Assembly: GCA_000720375.1 (NCBI GenBank)
Contig: JOAA01000013.1
Coordinates: forward strand, 1 to 64,000
Origin: Rhodococcus rhodnii
Lineage (GTDB): Bacteria > Actinomycetota > Actinomycetes > Mycobacteriales > Pseudonocardiaceae
Reading direction: 5' to 3'
Length of the DNA stretch: 64,000 nucleotides
How positions within the stretch are numbered: the stretch's first letter is position 1; each line of letters begins with the position of its first letter. Both the position numbers and the translations under genes were made by a program. Positions 19,321 through 27,422 of the stretch are shown in pieces. Under the pieces are notes generated by a model. It had not been told where the DNA came from. It saw nothing but the letters and a program-made list of their open reading frames with translations, and did no database searches.

Positions 19321-19363
19321 TTGACAGCGCTGCAAGAGCGCCCCTAGCGTGCTTTGCAGAAAA
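19321..19363 (+). promoter_or_regulatory. Promoter with overlapping downstream operator TTTGCAGAAAA
   Basis: TTGACA at 19321-19326 and TAGCGT at 19345-19350 are separated by 18 bases, a good sigma-70-type promoter. TTTGCAGAAAA at 19353-19363 follows immediately. The same motif recurs at 21603-21613, and a palindromic version, TTTTCAGAAAA, at 21724-21734, so this gene is likely co-regulated with the importer operon by the LacI protein encoded at 20552-21586. Confidence 0.65.
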
Positions 19364-19392
19364 TTCACGGCTATTGCAGGATCGGAGACCCA

Positions 19393-20562
19393 ATGCCGGG
19401 TACCGCACGCCTTGCCGTCGTCGGCACGTCCGGATACGCGTTCACCTATCTGCAGCGGGCGCGTGACCTGCACGAGGAAGGGTGTGCGGAGTTCGTCGGC
19501 GCGTGCGACATCCGTGAGCCTTCCGCCAACGCCCTCGCGTTGCTGCCGCCGGGCACCCGGGTGCACTCGGACATCGAGGCGATGATGCGAGCAGCCAGAC
19601 CGGACGTCGTCGTGGTGGTCACTCCGCCGCACGCGCATCGCTCCATCGCCGCGGCTGTGTTGCGGGCGAACGGTGACCTGCTCGTCGAGACGCCGCCGGT
19701 GCTCGATCTCGACGGGTACGACGAGCTGGCGGCGCTGATCGCCGAGTCCGGCCGAATCTGCCAGACCGGGTTCCAGAGCTTCGGATCCGCCGCCTTGCCG
19801 CTGCTGGCTCAGGCGATCGCGAGCGGGGAACTCGGTGAGGTGGTCGGTGTCGGTGCGGCCGGAGCGTGGGTTCGGACGGACGCCTACTACGCCAGAAATC
19901 CGTGGGCCGGCCGTCGTTGGCTGGACGGTCAGGCCGTAGTGGACGGTGCGTTGACCAATCCCTTCTCGCACGCCGTGGCCACCGCGTTGCTCGTGGCAGG
20001 CATGGCCGAGCGTGACCCCTCGGACATCACCCTCGAACTGTTCGGCACGCGCGATCTCGAAGCCGACGACACCGCGTGCCTGCGTCTGCGGTTCGACGCC
20101 GGGCCGGAGATCGTGGTGGCCGCTTCCCTTTGCGCGGAACAGGATCACGAGCCGTACGTGGTCGTGCACGGCACCGAGGGGCGTGCGAAGTTCTGGTACA
20201 AGACGCACCGGCTGGAGATCAACGACGAGCATGTTCCCGTTGCCCCGCCAACAGACTTGCTGCGCAACCTGCTCGAGCACCGCGACGACCCGAGCACCCC
20301 GTTGCTCGCGCCGCTCAGCGCGACCCGAGCGTTCGCATCCGTTGTCCAGGCGGTACGGGACGCGCCGGAACCAGCGCCGATCCCGGACGGCTGGATCCGG
20401 ACGGTCGGCGACGGCCCTGGACGGCATCCGGTGGTGCGGGGGATCGGCGAGGAAGTCGCGGTCGCGGCCGAACGCCTCGCGTTGTTCTCCGAGATCGGCG
20501 TGCCATGGGCTGGGCCGGGCCGGTGGTGGCGTCGTGTTCATCGAGTCCCCGTCACGCCCTGA
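19393..20562 (+). CDS. Gfo/Idh/MocA-family protein lacking the EKP lysine
   Basis: A 389-residue protein of the NAD(P)-binding sugar/cyclitol oxidoreductase family. The dinucleotide fold is at residues 5-15 (LAVVGTSGYAF), followed by VVVVTPPHAHRSIA. The family's conserved EKP motif, whose lysine is catalytic, reads ETP here (LVETPPVL near residue 97). The C-terminal domain has QTGFQSFGS and GRRWLDGQAVVDGALTNPF. A paralogue at 25390-26505 keeps EKP. ATG 19393 has CGGAG five bases upstream. It may bind a sugar or cofactor without classical redox chemistry. Its end overlaps the convergent LacI gene by 11 bases. Confidence 0.82.
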   Translation: MPGTARLAVVGTSGYAFTYLQRARDLHEEGCAEFVGACDIREPSANALALLPPGTRVHSDIEAMMRAARPDVVVVVTPPHAHRSIAAAVLRANGDLLVETPPVLDLDGYDELAALIAESGRICQTGFQSFGSAALPLLAQAIASGELGEVVGVGAAGAWVRTDAYYARNPWAGRRWLDGQAVVDGALTNPFSHAVATALLVAGMAERDPSDITLELFGTRDLEADDTACLRLRFDAGPEIVVAASLCAEQDHEPYVVVHGTEGRAKFWYKTHRLEINDEHVPVAPPTDLLRNLLEHRDDPSTPLLAPLSATRAFASVVQAVRDAPEPAPIPDGWIRTVGDGPGRHPVVRGIGEEVAVAAERLALFSEIGVPWAGPGRWWRRVHRVPVTP

Positions 20563-21586
20563 CCGGGCCGGTCGTGGCGCGCACGACCAGGTCCGCGCCG
20601 AGCCGGATCACGCCCGACGGCGGTGCGGCGTCCAGTCCACAAGCGATCCGGCCGGCCATCGCACCGGCTTCCCGCAACGGCAGCCGTACGGTCGTCAGCG
20701 GCGGGTTGGTGTCCTGGCAGAACTCGATGTCGTCGAATCCCGCGACCGACACGGAATCCGGAACCGACAGCCTGGCCGCCCGCACGGCTGCGAGCGCACC
20801 CGCCGCCATCAGGTCGTTGGCCGCGACGATCGCGGTGATGTCGCTGCGGCGCAGGAGTTTGCAGCTCGCGGCCCACCCGGACTCGCGGGTGAAGGTGCCT
20901 TGCTCGATCAGCGAGGGATCGTGGCCGGGAGCGGCGATCTGGTAGCCGTGCAGGCGTTCGGTGCTGGTCGATCGCAGTGGTGGCCCGGTGACGTACCCGA
21001 TCTGCGTGTGGCCCAGTGCCTTCAGGTGCTCGACCAGCCGCAGGGTCCCGCCGGTGTTGTCGAACGTGATCGCGCAAGCCCCTGGCAGATCACGGATCGG
21101 CGGTCGTCCACACAGGACGATCCGGGCACCGCGGTTGTGGAAGCCGCTGAGCAGCCGGGTCAGTTCGCGTTGATGGCCCGCCTCGCGCACCGAGCCGCCG
21201 ACCAGGATCACGCCGTCGGCACGCAGCCGCCGCAGGTGCTCGAGTTGCCCGATCTCACGCGTCGGATCGCTGCCGGTGCTGCACACCAGGGCAAGCTGGC
21301 CCGCCAGGAACGTCTGGTCCTGCACGCCCGCGACGATGTGCGCGAAGAACGGGTCCGACATGTCGCCGACGACCACGCCGATCACCTCGGACGCGGCTGC
21401 CGCCAACGCTCTGGCGTGCCCGTTGACCACGTACTGCAGTTCGTGGATGGCCTTCTCGACGCGTTCGCGCGTGCCGCGGGCGACCAAAGTGCTGCGGTTG
21501 AGCACGCGGGAGACCGTGGCCGCCGATACGCCGGCACGGTTGGCGACGTCGGCCAGGGTGGCCGGCCGGGCGAACTCTCCGCGCAT
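20552..21586 (-). CDS. LacI-family regulator of the pectin/oligosaccharide locus
   Basis: A 344-residue repressor. The HTH is TLADVANRAGVSAATVSRVL near residues 9-28, with the sensor domain showing IGVVVGDMSDPFFAHIVAG and VAGFDDIEFCQDTNPPLTTV. ATG 21586 has AGGAG seven bases upstream. The same frame stays open far upstream, but that stretch is antisense to the binding-protein gene and crosses the TTTGCAGAAAA operator, so it is not coding. The operator set points to control of itself, the importer operon and the 19393 gene. Confidence 0.88.
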   Translation of the reverse strand: MRGEFARPATLADVANRAGVSAATVSRVLNRSTLVARGTRERVEKAIHELQYVVNGHARALAAAASEVIGVVVGDMSDPFFAHIVAGVQDQTFLAGQLALVCSTGSDPTREIGQLEHLRRLRADGVILVGGSVREAGHQRELTRLLSGFHNRGARIVLCGRPPIRDLPGACAITFDNTGGTLRLVEHLKALGHTQIGYVTGPPLRSTSTERLHGYQIAAPGHDPSLIEQGTFTRESGWAASCKLLRRSDITAIVAANDLMAAGALAAVRAARLSVPDSVSVAGFDDIEFCQDTNPPLTTVRLPLREAGAMAGRIACGLDAAPPSGVIRLGADLVVRATTGPVRA

Positions 21587-21602
21587 GACACCACTCCTGT
21601 CG

Positions 21603-21613
21603 TTTGCAGAAAA
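21603..21613. promoter_or_regulatory. Operator TTTGCAGAAAA (regulator side)
   Basis: Identical to the element at 19353-19363. It lies 17 bases upstream of the minus-strand LacI start, so it could mediate autorepression. Confidence 0.65.
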
Positions 21614-21673
21614 CTCTGACATGGTCCCGCGACTACGCTCAGTCGTCAAACCTTCGTATCTCAGGTAAATCAT

Positions 21674-21734
21674 CGGTTGACAGTAATGACGGTACGGCTC
21701 TACCGTTCCGATTCCACACGGGTTTTTCAGAAAA
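21674..21734 (+). promoter_or_regulatory. Promoter region and palindromic operator of the importer operon
   Basis: A TTGACA hexamer at 21674-21679 is a candidate -35 box, with a weak CTACCG-like -10 seventeen bases on. TTTTCAGAAAA at 21724-21734 is a perfect odd palindrome, extended to GGTTTT...AAAACC, and is followed by CTGCAAACC, an inverted half-copy of the same motif. It lies 24 bases before the binding-protein start. Confidence 0.6.
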
Positions 21735-21757
21735 CCTGCAAACCTGGGAGTGGTGGG

Positions 21758-23062
21758 ATGGGCGCTGGGAGACTCAGGCGAAGGACCACGATCGCCGCAG
21801 TGATCGCCACAGTGGCGATCTCGCTGGCGATCTCGCTGGCCGCGTGTGGCACTCAGTCCGGCGGCAGTGGCGACGGCGGTGACGTGACCATCTCCTTCGC
21901 CTGGTGGGGAAGTGACAGCAGGGCGACGATCACCAAGCAGGCGGTCGAGCTCTTCCAGCAACGCAATCCCACGATCAAGGTGCAGACCACGTTCTCGGCG
22001 TACGCCGCCTACTGGGAGAAGGTCGCGACCCAGACCGCGGGCGGCAATCCGCCGGACGTGATGACCATGGACACCCGCTACCTGTCGGAGTACGGCCAGC
22101 GCAAGGTGCTGCTCGACCTGAAGGAGGGGCCGGGCAAGCAGATCTCGCTCGCGGAGATCAACCCGGAACTGGCCAACACCGGGCAACTCGACGGCAAGCA
22201 GTACGCCGTGCCCTGGGCCCAGAACACTTCGGCCTTGGTCTACGACCCGGCGGCCTACCAGGCGGCCGGTGTGGACATGACCGGACCGATGACCTGGGAG
22301 CAGTTCCGGGCCGCGGCCGAGAAGGTCAGTGCCAGCAAGGGGTTCCAGACCCGCGGCGTCACCGACTTCGGCATGATCGACAGCGCGCTGGAGATCTGGC
22401 TGCGCCAGCGCGGCAAGGGAATGTTCACCCCGGACGGCAAACTCGGGTTCGGCCCGCAGGAACTGCGGGAGTACTGGGACCTGGCCAGCCGGTTCCGCAC
22501 CAGCAAGGCCGCATCCGCCGCCGAGGTGACCGCGTCGTACAACACCTCCCCTGAGCAGGCGCCGTTCGGCAAGAAGCTCACAGCCGCCGAATTCGCCTAC
22601 GACGGCATCTATCCCAGCTACCAGAAGGCATACGGCACGGACCTCAAGGTCGCGCCGTACCCCACCGACGATCCGGCCAACCTCGGCCAGTACCGCCGCC
22701 CGGCGATGTTCCTGTCGGTCTCGGCACGCGGCAAGGCACAGGAGGCCTCCGCGAAGCTGGTGGAGTTCCTGATCAATGACCCGGAGGCGGCCAAGATCCT
22801 CGGCACCGACCGCGGCCTGCCGCCCAACCTGAAGAACCGCGCCCAGCTGGCGGCCAGTGCCACGGGCACGAGCAAGGTCATCTTCGACTTCGAGGCATCG
22901 CTGGAGGCCAAGCTGGGCCCGGCGCCCGCGGTGCCGCCCAAGGGCGCCGGTGCCATCCAGAAGCTGTTGCAGCGCACCTACGAGGAGGTCGCGTTCGAAC
23001 GGCTCAGCATCGATGCCGCGGTGAGCCGGTTCTTCGCCGAAGCGCAGAAGGACCTGCAGTGA
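21758..23062 (+). CDS. Carbohydrate ABC transporter binding lipoprotein (SBP_bac_1 family)
   Basis: A 434-residue extracellular solute-binding protein with a long signal peptide and lipobox LAAC near residue 28. Typical features are ISFAWWGSDSRATITKQAVE near 43-62, PPDVMTMDTRYLSEYGQRKV and PAMFLSVSARGKAQEASAKL. This family binds oligosaccharides. The pectate lyase, DUF624 and DUF6807 genes in the same operon point to a pectin-derived oligomer or unsaturated disaccharide. ATG 21758 has GGGAG seven bases upstream. The stop overlaps the permease start. Confidence 0.88.
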   Translation: MGAGRLRRRTTIAAVIATVAISLAISLAACGTQSGGSGDGGDVTISFAWWGSDSRATITKQAVELFQQRNPTIKVQTTFSAYAAYWEKVATQTAGGNPPDVMTMDTRYLSEYGQRKVLLDLKEGPGKQISLAEINPELANTGQLDGKQYAVPWAQNTSALVYDPAAYQAAGVDMTGPMTWEQFRAAAEKVSASKGFQTRGVTDFGMIDSALEIWLRQRGKGMFTPDGKLGFGPQELREYWDLASRFRTSKAASAAEVTASYNTSPEQAPFGKKLTAAEFAYDGIYPSYQKAYGTDLKVAPYPTDDPANLGQYRRPAMFLSVSARGKAQEASAKLVEFLINDPEAAKILGTDRGLPPNLKNRAQLAASATGTSKVIFDFEASLEAKLGPAPAVPPKGAGAIQKLLQRTYEEVAFERLSIDAAVSRFFAEAQKDLQ

Positions 23063-24018
23063 CGGTTCTGCACAAGACGCCGCCGTACCCTGCCACAGCG
23101 GCGCCGGCCCCACGGAGGTCCCGTGGGGCCGGGCGGCGGCGTAGGGAGCATCAGCGGGAGGCCTACGTCTTCCTGACGCCGTGGATTCTCGGCGCGATCG
23201 GGCTGACCGTCGGGCCGATGGTCGTTTCGCTGTACCTCTCCTTCACCGAGTACGACCTGTTCACCGAGCCGCGCTGGGTCGGGCTGGACAACTTCGTGCA
23301 CATGTTCACCGAGGACGACCGCTATCTGCAGTCGGTCAAGGTGACCTTGGTGTACGTGCTGGTCGCGGTGCCGCTGAAGATGATCGTGTCCTTGTTCATC
23401 GCGATGGTGCTCAACACCAGAGCGGCGTCCAATGGCTTCTACCGTGCGGCTTTCTACGCGCCTTCGTTGCTGGGTGCGAGCGTCGCGGCCGCGCTGGTGT
23501 GGCGGGCGATGTTCACCGAGGGCGGCACGGTCAACGAACTACTGGACGGCATCGGCCTGGAAACCCCGAGCTGGGTGGACGACCCGTCGTACACGATCTG
23601 GTCGGTGATCCTGCTGGCGGTATGGCAGTTCGGCGCGCCGATGGTCATCTTTCTCGCCGGGCTCAAGCAGATCCCGCGCGAGCTCTACGAAGCGGCCGAA
23701 GTGGACGGTGCGAGCCCGGCCCGCAAGTTCTGGCACATCACGCTGCCGATGCTGTCCCCGGTGATCTTCTTCAACCTGGTGCTCGAAGCCATCCACGCCT
23801 TCCAGGTGTTCACCCCGGCGTTCGTGATCGGCGGCGGACGCGGCGGGCCGGCCGACTCGGCGCTGGTCTACACGCTGTACCTGTACCAAGCCGGGTTCGA
23901 GGACTTCGAGATGGGTTACGCCTCGGCGATGGCATGGGTGCTGCTCGTGGTGATCGGGATCGTGACGGCCGTGATCTTCCGCAGCGCGCGGCTCTGGGTC
24001 TTCTACGGGGACAAGTGA
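23059..24018 (+). CDS. Carbohydrate ABC permease, MsmF/UgpA type
   Basis: A 319-residue BPD_transp_1 permease with about six transmembrane segments and an N-terminal Arg-rich cytoplasmic stretch (residues about 15-35). The EAA loop reads ELYEAAEVDGASPARKFWHI near residue 214, which contacts the ATPase. The GTG start overlaps the binding-protein stop (GTGA). No ATPase gene is present in the operon. Such importers often share the MsmK/MsiK ATPase encoded elsewhere in actinomycetes. Confidence 0.9.
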   Translation: MTVLHKTPPYPATAAPAPRRSRGAGRRRREHQREAYVFLTPWILGAIGLTVGPMVVSLYLSFTEYDLFTEPRWVGLDNFVHMFTEDDRYLQSVKVTLVYVLVAVPLKMIVSLFIAMVLNTRAASNGFYRAAFYAPSLLGASVAAALVWRAMFTEGGTVNELLDGIGLETPSWVDDPSYTIWSVILLAVWQFGAPMVIFLAGLKQIPRELYEAAEVDGASPARKFWHITLPMLSPVIFFNLVLEAIHAFQVFTPAFVIGGGRGGPADSALVYTLYLYQAGFEDFEMGYASAMAWVLLVVIGIVTAVIFRSARLWVFYGDK

Positions 24019-24848
24019 TGAGGGCCAAGACCATCCTGTGGCACGTGCTGTGCCTCGCCGCGGTCGCAGTCGTGCTGTACCCGATGATCTGGCTGGCGTT
24101 CGCGTCGGTGAAACCACCGTCCGAGGTGCTGTCCAGCCTGAACCTGTTGCCCAGCCGCGTGGTGCTGGACGGCTACCGGCAGGGCTGGGAAGGCGCGGCG
24201 GGAATCGGGTTCGGCACGTTCTTCGTGAACTCGTTCATCGTGGCGATCGCTTCCGTTGTCGCCAACGTGTTCTCGTGCACGCTCGCCGCGTACGCGTTCG
24301 CGCGCCTGCGGTTCCGGTTGTCCGGCGCGCTGTTCGCGTTCATGATCGCGACCTTGATGCTGCCGCACCACGTCACGCTGATCCCGCAGTACGTGATCTT
24401 CCAGCAGGCCGGGCTTGTCAACACGTTCGTGCCGCTGGTGCTGCCGAAACTGCTGGCCACCGAGGCGTTCTTCGTCTTCCTGATCGTGCAGTTCATGCGC
24501 GGCATCCCGCGTGAACTCGACGAGGCGGCGACCATCGACGGCTGCGGGGTGTACAAGACGTTCTGGCACGTGGTGCTGCCGCTGGCCAAGCCCGCGCTGG
24601 TGACCACGTCGATCTTCACGTTCATCTGGACGTGGAACGACTTCTTCACGCAGATGGTGTACCTCAACGACGCCGACAAGTTCACTGTCCCCTTGGGACT
24701 GCGGTTGTTCGTCGACACCAGCAGCGAGTCCAACTTCGGTGCCATGTTCGCCATGTCGGCGCTGGCGCTGGTCCCGATCGTGGCGTTCTTCCTGGCCTTC
24801 CAGCGCCTGCTGGTGGAAGGCGTCAGCACCAGCGGACTGAAGGGGTGA
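24018..24848 (+). CDS. Carbohydrate ABC permease, MsmG/UgpE type
   Basis: A 276-residue partner permease. Features are LYPMIWLAFASVKPPSEVL near residues 20-38, the EAA loop ELDEAATIDGCGVYKTFWHV near 165-184 and FTFIWTWNDFFTQMVYLND typical of the MalG/MsmG class. The ATG overlaps the upstream TGA by one base, and the stop overlaps the DUF624 gene, so all four genes are translationally coupled. Confidence 0.9.
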   Translation: MRAKTILWHVLCLAAVAVVLYPMIWLAFASVKPPSEVLSSLNLLPSRVVLDGYRQGWEGAAGIGFGTFFVNSFIVAIASVVANVFSCTLAAYAFARLRFRLSGALFAFMIATLMLPHHVTLIPQYVIFQQAGLVNTFVPLVLPKLLATEAFFVFLIVQFMRGIPRELDEAATIDGCGVYKTFWHVVLPLAKPALVTTSIFTFIWTWNDFFTQMVYLNDADKFTVPLGLRLFVDTSSESNFGAMFAMSALALVPIVAFFLAFQRLLVEGVSTSGLKG

Positions 24849-25393
24849 GCGTGATGTGGCGTGAGCGGTTGACCGAGTTCTCCGACTGCCTGCAACTCGG
24901 CCTGCTGGTCTGTGCCGCCTCGATTCCGGTGGTCACGGTCGGTCCGGCGTTCGCGGCCGGGTGCCGGGTGGTGAGCAGGTGGCGCGACGGCGAGTCACCG
25001 CCGATGGTGGCGACCTTCCGCGACGAGTTCGTCCGGCGACTGCGTGGCGGGATTCCCTTCAGCGCGGCCGTTGTCGTGGCGATCCTGTTGCTGAGCGTCG
25101 ACTTGGCGCTGCTTGAGGCCGGGGTGCCTGGTGGCGAGTTCTTCTCCGCGCTGTTCGTGGTCATGCTGGTGGCTTTGCTGGTCGTGGCGTTGCGGACGTG
25201 TTCGGTGGTGGCCGTGCACCAGAAATGGATCCCCGCCCTGCGGGCCGCCGCCCGGCTCAGCCTGGACATCCGGGGCTCGGCGTTGCTCGCCGGTGCGATC
25301 GTCACCGCCGGCGTGCTGGTCTGGATGCAGCCGCTGATGTTGTTGCTGGTGGCCGGACCGGTCACATTGGCCGCGGTGGGGACGGCGAGATGA
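24845..25393 (+). CDS. DUF624 (YesL-like) membrane protein
   Basis: A 182-residue protein with about five hydrophobic segments. The N-terminus CLQLGLLVCAASIPVVTVGPAFAAG near residues 14-38 matches the start of the DUF624 family. Such proteins (YesL, YteU) sit in Bacillus rhamnogalacturonan loci next to oligosaccharide importers. Their function is not established; a transporter accessory role is often assumed. GTG 24845 overlaps the permease stop; ATG 24854 is an alternative. It overlaps the next gene by four bases. Confidence 0.75.
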   Translation: MSVMWRERLTEFSDCLQLGLLVCAASIPVVTVGPAFAAGCRVVSRWRDGESPPMVATFRDEFVRRLRGGIPFSAAVVVAILLLSVDLALLEAGVPGGEFFSALFVVMLVALLVVALRTCSVVAVHQKWIPALRAAARLSLDIRGSALLAGAIVTAGVLVWMQPLMLLLVAGPVTLAAVGTAR

Positions 25394-26505
25394 AACCTCG
25401 TGTGGTCGTGGCCGGGATGACCGGCTACGCGGAAGTCCACCTGCGCCGAGCCCGTGCCATGCACGACGCCAACGAAATCGTGCTGGCAGGTGCCTGCGAC
25501 GTGAAAGAGACCGTGCCGGACACCGCCAGTGTGCTGCCGCCGGGTGCGTCGGTCAGCCGTGACCTGCGGGATCTGATCGACCGTGCGACACCGGACATCG
25601 TGGTGGTGGCCACGCCTCCACACACTCACTTGCCTGTGGCGCTCAACGCGGTCTCAGCCGGGTGCCACGTCCTTGTGGAGAAGCCGCCGGTGCTGAGTCT
25701 CGACGCCTTCGAGCGGCTCTCGACAGCGGCGCAACGGCGTCGGGTTCAAGTGCAGACCGGCTTCCAGAGCTTCGGGTCGATGGCATTGCACGCACTGCGG
25801 GCGGCGGTCGAGACCAAAACCATCGGGATGATGACCGGAGTGGGAACGGCCGGGGCATGGATTCGCCGAGACGGCTACTACCACCGCAATCCGTGGGCGG
25901 GTCGCCGACGGCTGAACGGCGAGTTCGTTGTGGACGGTGTGCTGACGAACCCGTTCGCTCATGCCATCGCCACCGCACTGTTGGTGACGGGCAAGGCGGA
26001 TGCGCTGCCGCAGCACATCGAAACCGAGCTCTACCAGGCTCGGCAGATCGAGGCGGATGACACGTCGTGTGCTCGGCTCCGATTCCCGAACGGGCTGGAG
26101 GTCGTGGCCGCGGCGACGCTCTGCACTGAGCAGGAATTCGAGCCATACGTCGTACTGCACGGCACGCGCGGCAAGGCGCGGTGGTGGTATCGGTCCAACA
26201 TCCTGGAGATCAACGGTGAACGTGTGCCCGCCGGCACACCGATCGACCTGCTGCGCAATCTGGTGATGCACGTCAAGGACAAGACGCCGTTGGTCGCGCC
26301 GTTGAGCCAGACCCGTGCGTTCACCGCGTTCGTGCAGGCGGTCCGGGATCACTCCGGGCCAAGGCGGGTCTCCGCCGACTGGGTGTACACAGTGGACGCC
26401 GGGATGGAACGCCGGTACGTGATCGACCGCGCGGACAAGTTCGTCGAGTCGGCAGCGGAGAGCATGGCGCTCTTCTCGGAACTGGGCGTGCCATGGGCGA
26501 TCTGA
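25390..26505 (+). CDS. Gfo/Idh/MocA-family oxidoreductase with intact EKP motif
   Basis: A 371-residue putative NAD(P)-dependent sugar or sugar-acid oxidoreductase. The nucleotide fold is VVVAGMTGYAEVHL at residues 5-18, followed by VVVATPPHTHLPVALNAV. VEKPPVLSL near residue 98 carries the conserved catalytic lysine. The C-terminal domain (QTGFQSFGS, GRRRLNGEFVVDGVLTNPF) is clearly paralogous to the protein at 19393-20562, which has Thr in place of this lysine. It lies inside the importer operon, with short overlaps on both sides. The substrate is unknown; a pectin-derived sugar is likely. Confidence 0.87.
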   Translation: MKPRVVVAGMTGYAEVHLRRARAMHDANEIVLAGACDVKETVPDTASVLPPGASVSRDLRDLIDRATPDIVVVATPPHTHLPVALNAVSAGCHVLVEKPPVLSLDAFERLSTAAQRRRVQVQTGFQSFGSMALHALRAAVETKTIGMMTGVGTAGAWIRRDGYYHRNPWAGRRRLNGEFVVDGVLTNPFAHAIATALLVTGKADALPQHIETELYQARQIEADDTSCARLRFPNGLEVVAAATLCTEQEFEPYVVLHGTRGKARWWYRSNILEINGERVPAGTPIDLLRNLVMHVKDKTPLVAPLSQTRAFTAFVQAVRDHSGPRRVSADWVYTVDAGMERRYVIDRADKFVESAAESMALFSELGVPWAI

Positions 26506-27422
26506 TGCGGCTGATCGAGAACAACGGGTACGTGCGGGTGGCAGCTGGTGACGTCGAACTGGCCGAGTACGTGGTCGAACCGGGTGTCCCGCAGACCGAT
26601 TCGCCGAAGCCCTATCTCCATCCACTTCGGACCATCGCGGGGGACGTGGTCAGCGCGATCCGGCCGCACGACCACACGTGGCACAACGGCCTGCAGTTCA
26701 CCGCGGCCAACCTGTCCGGTGAGAACTTCTGGGGTGGCCGGACGTTCGTGCGGGGACACGGGTACACGCCGTTGGACAACAACGGATCGATCCGGCATGT
26801 GCGGTGGAACAGTGTCCAGTGCGACGACGGGCTGGCGGAGTTACGGCACAGGCTCGAATGGCTGACGCGGGCAGGGGAGTGCTGGCTGACCGAGGACCGC
26901 TCGATCGAGGTGTCCGAAGTGGACCCGGTCGACGGATCGTGGTTGCTGACCTGGCGCACCAGGCTGCACAACACCAGTGGGCGGGAGTTGCGGTGGGGCA
27001 GTCCGGTCACTGAAGGCAGGCCGACCGCGGGCTACGGCGGACTTTTCTGGCGTGGTCCGCGGTCATTCATCGGTGGAACGGCGTTGACCGCGACGGGGAT
27101 ACGCGACGAGGACGCGATGGGAAGCCGCGCGCCTTGGTTGTCGTTCACCGGCCAGCACGACGTGAGTCTCCGGCACTCCACCATGGTGTTCGTGGACTGT
27201 CCGGCCAACGTCCGGTATCCCACGCCGTGGTACGTCCGGACGGCACCGTTCCCGGTGGTCAGCTTCGCGGTCACGTTCCATGAACCACTTCTGCTCGAAC
27301 CGGACGGTCAACTCGGCCTGACGCATCACGCGATCATCGCCGATGGCCGCTGGGATCCCGTGCGGATCGAGGACTACATCCGTCAGCGCATCACTCCTCG
27401 TTGGGACAAGGAGAACGCGTAA
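26505..27422 (+). CDS. DUF6807 (PmoA-like) family protein
   Basis: A 305-residue protein. The core segment HDHTWHNGLQFTAANLSGEN near residues 48-67 and NFWGGRTFVRG match the histidine-rich region of the DUF6807/PmoA family, which is common in carbohydrate-utilisation loci next to Gfo/Idh/MocA genes. GSRAPWLSFTG and LLLEPDGQLGLTHHAIIADG near the C-terminus are also typical. The function of the family is unproven. ATG 26505 overlaps the upstream TGA by one base; ATG 26493 is a longer alternative. It is translationally coupled to the pectate lyase gene. Confidence 0.75.
   Translation: MRLIENNGYVRVAAGDVELAEYVVEPGVPQTDSPKPYLHPLRTIAGDVVSAIRPHDHTWHNGLQFTAANLSGENFWGGRTFVRGHGYTPLDNNGSIRHVRWNSVQCDDGLAELRHRLEWLTRAGECWLTEDRSIEVSEVDPVDGSWLLTWRTRLHNTSGRELRWGSPVTEGRPTAGYGGLFWRGPRSFIGGTALTATGIRDEDAMGSRAPWLSFTGQHDVSLRHSTMVFVDCPANVRYPTPWYVRTAPFPVVSFAVTFHEPLLLEPDGQLGLTHHAIIADGRWDPVRIEDYIRQRITPRWDKENA

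Noticed and set aside
21587..23113. Upstream extension of the LacI frame through the binding-protein gene
   Set aside because: It is antisense to a clear lipoprotein gene and crosses the operator and promoter. The real start at 21586 has a good ribosome site and begins a normal LacI N-terminus.
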